Below, in pieces: positions 57,624 to 64,000 of a stretch of 64,000 nucleotides of DNA. The stretch is from Gentiana macrophylla (lineage: Eukaryota; Streptophyta; Magnoliopsida; Gentianales; Gentianaceae). The translations under genes and the position numbers were made by a program. The stretch is taken from contig CM047807.1 in NCBI GenBank assembly GCA_026214975.1, positions 63,715,824 to 63,779,823 of the forward strand, read 5' to 3'. The notes under the pieces were generated by a model that saw only the letters and a program-made list of their open reading frames with translations, made no database searches and had not been told where the DNA came from. Within the stretch, counting starts at the first letter, position 1; each line of letters starts with the position of its first letter.

Positions 57624-58745
57624 TGATGGGAGTAAACATTACTGTACGTTAGTGCACAGTTTAACCCCCATTTATCACTTTATTGGTATGTTTTGGGTAG
57701 TTCTAGACCTGTTTAATAGTTATATCAAGAGTTATACGCACAGGGAGTTAAACTGTCATATCGATAGTAAACTCTGTTTTTTTAACGATATTTAACTCTT
57801 TTCCGATCATTTTGGTCTTGCGGAATTATGCGTGGTGTTTGTTCGTACATGTTATTGCAGGACTTACGTGACTCAAGAACCCGGTAGGTGATGTTTTGGA
57901 ATGAGAAACGTGTTCGTGGCATGAAAGTAGCATGAAAGTGAGGAAAAGTCATGTTTGGAGTGAAATCAAGGCAAACTGGAATTTACCCTACCTCTAAATG
58001 GCGTTTGACTTAAGCCTACCTCAAACTGGCGTTCATAGAGTTGGCATCAAATACTGAAAGTTAGAGTTTTGGACAACTGAGCGTCCGAATTACTCATAAA
58101 CTAGCATTTGGATGGGTTAAGCCCGACTCAAGGAAGTTCATACAAGACAAACGAGCATCCAAGTACCTCAAACTGGCATTTGTCCTCAAGACATGAGTCA
58201 TCAAACGAGCGTTCAAGGCAAGGAAAACGCCAGTTTGCTAAAGACAAAACCCTAATATCATCAAGATTTTTAGGCAAACTAGCGTTTGCAAGGATACAAA
58301 CTGGCGTTTGAGACCGACAGAAGCAGATTTTTACCCTAAACTATAAATACGCAGCTCATTCAGCCCCTGATTATTCTTGGCCGACTTTAGACTCTTCTTA
58401 GGTGATTTTGGTGCGATTTTAGTATAATTTGATCACCCTTCAATCCTTTGATCCCCTAGATAACATCCTTTGATTCTAAACACTTTCTATAGCTTAGATT
58501 TACCTTTCAAGTTCTAATGATTCGAATTTTGGTTCAATTATTTCTTCATATATTCTGGATCAGATTTTTTGCAAGTTATATGGTAATGATTTCTCTTTTA
58601 TATATTGTCTTGAGTTTGATTCCAATTCTTATTTTGTTTATTAGTATAATTATGAGTAACTAATTGCATGTGTAGCCGAATTATGTGAAAGCGAGCGAAA
58701 ACCCTAGATAGGGATTCTTATTTTGGCCCTCTATCTTCAAAGATG
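57624..58745 (+). repeat. 5' LTR fragment of F
   Basis: Its first ~80 bp resemble the start of E (minus strand). Contains the array and TATA at 57996-58350. No primer site follows; the LTR appears cut off by a deletion. Confidence 0.65.
57996..58350 (+). promoter_or_regulatory. U3 promoter-like module of F: array plus TATA
   Basis: About ten units of CAAAC...GCGTTTG type between 57996 and 58311. 58272-58287 has perfect six-base arms GCAAAC and GTTTGC around TAGC; 58298-58311 has CAAAC and GTTTG around TGGC. CTATAAATAC follows at 58341-58350, 30 bp after the last unit. Confidence 0.65.
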
Positions 58746-59722
58746 CACATGCGTATGTAAAGACATGTGATGCCTGTCAATGCTCAGGATGGATCTGAAA
58801 GAGAAATGAGATGCCCCAGAAACCGATAATAGTGTGTGAAGTTTTTGATATATGGGGATTAGACTTCATGGGACCATATCCGTCTTCTTTCGGGAATAAA
58901 TACATTCTTGTTGCCTGTGATTACGTTTTGAAGTGGGTTGAGGTAATCGCTTCGCCTACTAATGACAAACATGTGGTCATTAGGCTTCTTAAGAAACATA
59001 TTTTGTCCCGTTTTGGAGAACCTCGAGTGATAATCAGTGACAATGGCAGTCGCTTTGCGAATAGAGAGTTTGATAAGCTGTTAATGCAGTATGAGGTGAC
59101 TCACAAGTCAGGCACCGCCTATCACCACCACACTAGTGGCCAAGTTGAGGTAACCAATAGGGGAATTAAGAGAATCCTGGAGAAGACCGTCAATTCGAAC
59201 CTTAAAGATTGGTCTAAGAAGTTAGATGATGTGCTATGAGCAAACCGAACTGCATACAAGACACCCATAGGTATGTCACCCTACATGCTTGTCTTTGGCA
59301 AGGCTTGCCATATTCCGGTATAGGTAGAACATAAGGACTATTAAGAAATTAAGAATATGAATATGGATGACGCGTTAATCGGTTAGAGAAGGATGGCTCA
59401 GTTAAACGAGCTAGATGAGTTTCACCTGCAAGCTTATGATTGTTCGGCGAAGTATAAGGAGAAGACCAAGATGCTTCAGGACAAGTTGATTAAACCTCGT
59501 GTTTTCAACATAGGTGATGAGGTTCTTCTCTATAACACTCGCCTTCATTTATTTCAGGGCAAACTTAAGTCGAGGTGGTCAGGACCATATAAGGTGTTGA
59601 GAGTTTTTGACTCGGGAGCAATCGAGGTAACTCACCCAAAGCACGGGACGTTCATCACAAACGGCCTTTGTCTAAAGAAATATGAGAAGTTACCCTTCGA
59701 TGAGAATTGTGCATTTAACTGA
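58746..59722 (+). pseudogene. Integrase fragment of F
   Basis: Begins in K-D-A-H-A-Y-V-K-T-C-D-A-C-Q, the second half of the zinc-binding domain. After a short break come [30 protein letters not shown], and [20 protein letters not shown] with the catalytic Glu present (58811-59239). A stop (TGA at 59237) and a gap precede the C-terminal part 59393-59722 (L-Y-N-T-R-L-H-L-F, S-R-W-S-G-P-Y-K-V). Closely related to C's integrase. Confidence 0.85.
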
Positions 59723-60003
59723 TCCCAAACCTTGATCGATCTTTTCTGATTCTCGTCATGGACTTAAAATCTTGGCAGATCTGATTTTATCAATCCACCA
59801 TCCCATCTCTCTATCCTCGTTTCCTCGTGCATGCCGGTAGTATAACGTTGAAAAAACCGGTACAGTATAAGTCATATGTCGAGCCAACGACGTAAAACAA
59901 AGGCGCTTGGTGGGAGGCAACCTACCATTTTCTGAAAATAAAAGTGTTAGAACGAAGGGTAAAATCAAATAAGGATCACAATTATGATCTTTGTCCAAAT
60001 CTG
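59723..60003 (+). other. Spacer after integrase of F
   Basis: Non-coding. Block 59877-59923 (GCGCTTGGTGGGAGGCAACC core) matches C at 8597-8640 and marks the same position. Confidence 0.65.
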
Positions 60004-60230
60004 ACCTCAAACGGACGTTTTCTCTCTGAAAACGCACGTCCGTCCAATTCTGTCCACGAATGGGCGTTTGACCCTTTCAAATGCACGTTCGTCCAAAATT
60101 TCCACTCTCTATATGTGTTTTGTTATTCTCCAAATGAGCGTCTAGTCAAATGAAAACGTTTGTCCAGTTCATCCACTCCCAGGTGCGTTCACCTTATGGC
60201 AAACAAGCGTTTTCCTTTCTTCTATAAATA
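60004..60230 (+). promoter_or_regulatory. Internal promoter-like module of F: array plus TATA
   Basis: Degenerate units of AAACG.NN.CGTTT/CGTCC type, about nine between 60008 and 60215 (e.g. ACGCACGT near 60032, GGGCGTTTG near 60063, AAACAAGCGTTTT near 60201). TATAAATA is at 60223-60230, about 12 bp after the last unit. Same layout as C 8156-8447 and as the LTR modules. The ATG of the accessory gene is about 590 bp downstream. Confidence 0.6.
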
Positions 60231-60527
60231 CCCCCAGATTCATCATTATTAAAATCAGATTTTTTTTTTGATAAAAAACCGACTCCTCAAGCCCTTAACA
60301 CTTATTTTCTTTGTTTTTAACCCGATCGGAGCGATTTCAAGTTCCCCAAACACCTATTGATCACCTCTATTAATTTCCATAACCCAAATCCATCAACAAC
60401 ACAGTTTTGGCCGGATTCGAGACCCTATCTAGGGCATTTTGCAAAGTTAAAAAAATCCAATTTTTAGTCAGTTTGGGCATCTTCTAGACATTTCGTCAAC
60501 TCCATCGTCATCCTAGCATCAATTTTG

Positions 60528-60804
60528 GTAAGAATCACTAAGCTTTTCATACTTTAATTCCTGTCTTTTGAGGTTCGATTTGCGACTCGAACATTAAACG
60601 AAGAGTCACTGATTTGGCTTCTTTTTCTTTGTTTTGCTTTGTTTTTTGCTCTGGTGACGATGTGTGGGTGGTGTTTCATGGGTTATGGATGTCTGCATTA
60701 CGATTGTGGGTTGGTTTTTGTTGGTTTTGTTGGGAAATCCCGTTTGGATGATAATCGGGTTGATTATTGCTTGTCTTTGCTTCGATGATTGGTTTGTTAA
60801 TCAG
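60528..60804 (+). other. Candidate 5'-leader intron of F accessory gene
   Basis: Donor TTTTG|GTAAGAATC at 60528; acceptor TTAATCAG ending at 60804 (or TGTGAG ending at 60810), within 12 bases of the ATG at 60816. C has the same arrangement at 7857-7614. Confidence 0.5.
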
Positions 60805-60815
60805 TGTGAGATTGT

Positions 60816-62257
60816 ATGGTGCATACTGGTGGTAAAGAGGGAGCCTCGGGGCAGAAACGTTATGGCAAGGAAATAGCTAGGGATGCTGGTAAGAAGGAGA
60901 AAGTGGTAGAACCTAGGTCGGTCAATCCAAACCAGTGGATTGAGATCAGAGAGAGACATAACCCTCCTAGGGCAACCCAGAGTCGGGCTAGGGCGCCATT
61001 GAGAGATGAATCAGAGTCTGATACAGATGAAGAGCCTTTTGTAAGAAAGAAGACAGTTGCTCCAGGGGCTAGGGTTGAGCAAGTAGTGAGGGAACCTAGG
61101 GCTGCACCTGAGATCAGTACTGAGAAGGGTGAACCGGTAGAGGAGCCTGTTAGGACCCCGAGGAGACAGACTGTAGGACCCCTGCTCCCATTGGATAGGC
61201 GTTTCATAAACCCTAAGCCATTAAATCTGTACAATAAGCATTTCTCACACCGTACGATGCTCATAGAGAGGGTCTTACATGACTATAATGTTGACAAGAA
61301 TTTTGTGAAAAATCGGACTGATCGAAAGTTGGGGGCATTGATGACTACCCCGGAGTTGCAAGTGAATGCCATCATGGTGCGTGAATTTTACGTGAACTTT
61401 TCTGAGGTGAGCTTGGAGATGGGGATGGTAAAGGTTTCGGGGGTGAAGGTTCCGTTTAGTGCTAAGGTGATCAATGAGAAGTACGGTTTGGTTCCTTTTG
61501 ATTATAAGGAGGAGATTAAAGTGAGGAAAGATGCGGGTGGGGACCCGTTGGAAGATCTCCGGATGTTGGTGTGCCCGGATGGTCCGTGGAAACTTGGGGA
61601 TGGTGGTGCAAGGAAGCAGTTGGTAACCTCGTCTTGGGGTGAGGATTGGAAGGTTCAATGCCGGTTTATCCAAAACCGGCTTCTACCTAAGAACAACTTG
61701 AATCATTTCCACATTGCCGATCGTGGGATGTTGTATGCCCTCAAATTTAAGCTTAATGTGGACGTGGGCCAAGCACTTTATGTTGAGTTTTCCACCAATC
61801 AGAAAGTTTACACCCGCAGTTTGGTATGCCCCCATCTTATCTCTAGTTTATGTCGGGATGCCAAGGTACCGGAGTACACGGAGGATCACAAGCCCAAGAA
61901 CTCCCGCGTGCTGCAAAGAGAAAAGGGTAAGACTCAGGCTCAGTTAGCTCATATGGTATCGAGGCAACCTATATCATCTGCTGGCCCTAGTCAGGCACAA
62001 CCATTTCTTCTTTTTCTCCCTCCGTTAGAATGAGGATGAGTATGGCAAACAGTTCCCGGAACTGGATGGAGGATCAGAAGCAGACACATGACAATATTCT
62101 GACTCTCCTCCTACTGATGAGTGAGTGTAGACTGCCGAAGGATCCTAAAGCGTTCGCCCCGAGTACCATGGATTACCATTTTTTGGACGATATTGAGCAG
62201 GCTATCACACAGATTGTGGCTGAGGATGCGTCTTCGTCTGACGAGGAGACTACGTAG
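60816..62257 (+). pseudogene. Post-integrase accessory gene of F (putative plant transposon protein domain)
   Basis: A 405-codon frame (60816-62033) followed, after one frameshift near 62030, by 75 codons (62030-62257). Residues 1-130 are charged and probably disordered (S-E-S-D-T-D-E-E). Residues about 135-375 form the conserved domain: R-F-I-N-P-K, I-M-V-R-E-F-Y-V-N-F, V-S-G-V-K-V-P-F-S, W-K-V-Q-C-R-F-I-Q, then D-R-G-M-L-Y-A-L-K-F-K-L-N-V-D-V-G-Q-A and V-P-E-Y. The last part holds M-R-M-S-M-A-N-S and an acidic end. It resembles the plant retroelement family annotated 'putative plant transposon protein' (PF20167-like). No membrane segment or signal peptide, so an envelope role is not supported. 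Best-preserved accessory gene in the window. Confidence 0.75.
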
Positions 62258-64000
62258 ACTGAGAAGCCAGAGACCGTAGAAACCACTGATGCTCCTACTG
62301 CTGCTGATGATGATGCACCCGGACAGACATGTTTTTATTTGTTATATATGTTGTTCCTTTTGTAGTCTGTGTCAGGTGTTAGGGTTGGTTAAGGAGCTGT
62401 CTCGCCTATTTGCTACATTTGTACTATTTTTTTAATGCTATTATCAGTTTTGAGATGCTACTTTGGTTGTTTTTGTATGCCTTAAGGCACGCTACCTAGT
62501 TCATTTGTGTCTTGGCTTTTATTTGTACGCACTATGGATGTTGTTTTTCTATTATGTGCCTCTGTGGCCTACGTATTATGTGTAGATGTTCTATGCTTTA
62601 CCGGTAGGGGTTATTTATCAATCTATAGCAATCCATTGTTGTGCGTTACATTGCATATCGAGTTTTCTAACATAACAGGGCCTTATAGTTATTCTATCCC
62701 CATATCCCTTTTCGATATTATGGCACGCGGACCATGTCCTGTGCATGCTTTGCTTTGTTTGTATTTACTTTGGTATAGGGATTCGGGTCGTGCTTACCTG
62801 AGGCTGTTACGGGATTCGATAGCGCCTTTCTGCCGGGCTCACAAGCTAACTCTTCTTTTCTATCTCATTCACACACTGAGGACAATGCTTCTTCGAAGTG
62901 GGGGTGGATACGACTTAGCTTTATTGTTTCGATTGATAAATGTGCCGGTAATTGTGATATGCTTAGTTAATGTCTGTTTTCGAGTCAATTCATGGCTTAA
63001 AATTTTAAAACTTTTCACGGTTTAACACCGCGGTATATGCATGTTTCTCACGATGGAGTTGATCAATGTCTTAGTAGTCAAGCAATGTGTGCTGGGTTTT
63101 ATTTTATTACGATACGAACCCTTTTTTAGTGCACATAGACCTTGGTTATGCTTAGCCTGGTTGCTATACATACTTACACCACTAGTTTCGAGGCGAAATA
63201 GAAAGGTTTACCTAGGCCGGATACGGGATGAGAGTCATGGCGCTTCTTTGACCTGACCAGAGCCAAATAAGCCAAAATCACGACATTTTACCGTCGTAAC
63301 CCCTCTAAGCCTTGATAGGAAGGTTTGACCACCGTCAAAAAATGCGCCGTTTTGGTTACTTAGCCTGTATTACCCAAACCCTGAGCTACTTTATTGGTCA
63401 CGTTTCCTTTGATCACCCTACGAGTGGACTTAGTTGTAACTTTAGACACACTTGCTGAAGCAAGTGTGGGGTGGGAGATGGTGCGTGTTTTGAGAGGAGT
63501 TAGTTAGTATGAGCTAGTGTGTGTAGGGGAGGAGCTCGAGGAATGTATTGTGAGGCTTGTGGTTTGGAACAGAAATTGAAGAAAAGAAGAGAAAAAAAAG
63601 AAAAAGAAAAAAACCCAAGTAAAAAGAAAAGAAAGTTTTGAATAAAGTTCAAAAATAAGAAGTCAAAGAAGGAGTGTTTTGAATGAATAAAAGTATGATG
63701 TTAAAGTTGAGGTTGTTTATCAATGAGTATAAAAAGATCGAAGGAGTTTGGTGTGGTTAAGTATGTTTTCAAATAGAAAGTAAATAAGATGATTAAGTTC
63801 ACTCGCGTTTTCTTTTCTCCAGTCCCCAGTTTTCCTTTCGATTAACCCTGTCCCGAGCTTAACATTATAACCCTTCAAGTCCTACTTGACCATATTTAGC
63901 CTCGGTTGCCTCGATTAGTGGAGATTCTAGCCCGGTATAAGTTGTGTGTAGTCATTTGGCCGGTATTCAAAGCCAGTAATCATTTTGAGTGTAGCCCTCG
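62258..64000 (+). other. 3' non-coding region of F
   Basis: Block CACTGAGGACAATGC (about 62875-62889) followed by GAAGTGGGGGTGG resembles a conserved Athila-type 3' signal and C 5569-5603. A perfect hairpin at 63447-63468 (CACACTTGCT and AGCAAGTGTG, two-base loop) runs into GTGGGGTGGGAG, the likely analogue of C's purine-tract hairpin at 4519-4558. A-rich sequence is at 63590-63640. No LTR start before the window end. Confidence 0.55.

Larger units (their letters stand above)
57624..64000 (+). mobile_element. Athila/Tat-like gypsy element F, internally deleted
   Basis: Starts TGATGGGAGT after ATGCT in G exon 2. LTR-like sequence runs to about 58745 and then changes abruptly to the zinc-binding part of integrase, so primer site, gag, protease, RT and RNase H are missing. 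After integrase it keeps the spacer block, internal promoter-like module, accessory gene and 3' non-coding region. The 3' LTR must lie past the window end. Treating LTR and pol pieces as one element is inference. Confidence 0.65.

Noticed and set aside
62507..63025. 172-codon hydrophobic frame in F that could pass for an envelope-like membrane protein
   Set aside because: It overlaps the conserved non-coding GAGGACA and GTGGGGG signals of the 3' region, has no counterpart in C, and shows no codon pattern I can defend.

Overview
This window is a stack of transposable elements from a large, AT-rich plant genome, probably a eudicot (inference from the retroelement lineages; I cannot name the species). 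I found no host gene, tRNA, rRNA or CRISPR array. Coding sequence is reverse transcriptase, integrase, gag and accessory reading frames of retroelements, nearly all broken by frameshifts or stops.

Layout. The nesting is five deep and can be read from target-site duplications (TSDs). Element D (Ty3/gypsy, minus strand; 5' LTR 50641-52852, gag 49686-50543) is the oldest host. B' (Copia-type, minus strand; 44513-49685 plus 1-1032) sits inside D's gag. An L1-type LINE (minus strand; ends at 1033 and 44496) sits inside B'. The LINE carries two insertions: C, an Athila-like gypsy element with both LTRs (2903-17681, minus, TSD CAAAC), and A, a Sirevirus-like Copia element (19813-42704, plus, TSD GAAGG). 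The 3' LTR of A is split by B (32644-41900, plus, TSD AAAGA), a younger relative of B'. Right of D lie a 230-bp hAT-type MITE (53264-53493, 8-bp TSD), an intron-containing transposon reading frame G (54764-57623), a solo LTR E inside G's second exon (55715-57487, TSD GCCTC), and a deleted gypsy element F (from 57624 past the window end).

How the parts work. Each autonomous-type element carries gag, protease, RT/RNase H and integrase in its family order. C has a tRNA-Asp-type primer site and a purine tract beside its LTRs; A, B, B' and D have initiator-Met-type primer sites. The LINE has a DUF4283-like ORF1 and an ORF2 with endonuclease, RT and a zinc-binding C-terminus.

Main unusual signals. 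(1) Gypsy elements C, D, E and F carry arrays of short inverted repeats, ACGNNCGT with variable outer arms. In C, E and F they lie just upstream of TATA boxes, in the LTRs and again in front of the accessory gene that follows integrase. In C and F that accessory gene also has a matching 5'-leader splice donor, so it looks like an independently promoted gene inside the retroelement. (2) C's gag-pol region has four hairpins at an exact 42-bp period whose arms change together, partly through synonymous codons. (3) B has a third class of hairpin array. (4) LTR pairs differ again and again at CTG/CAG versus TCG/CG, which looks like a sequencing or consensus artefact and may explain many frame breaks.
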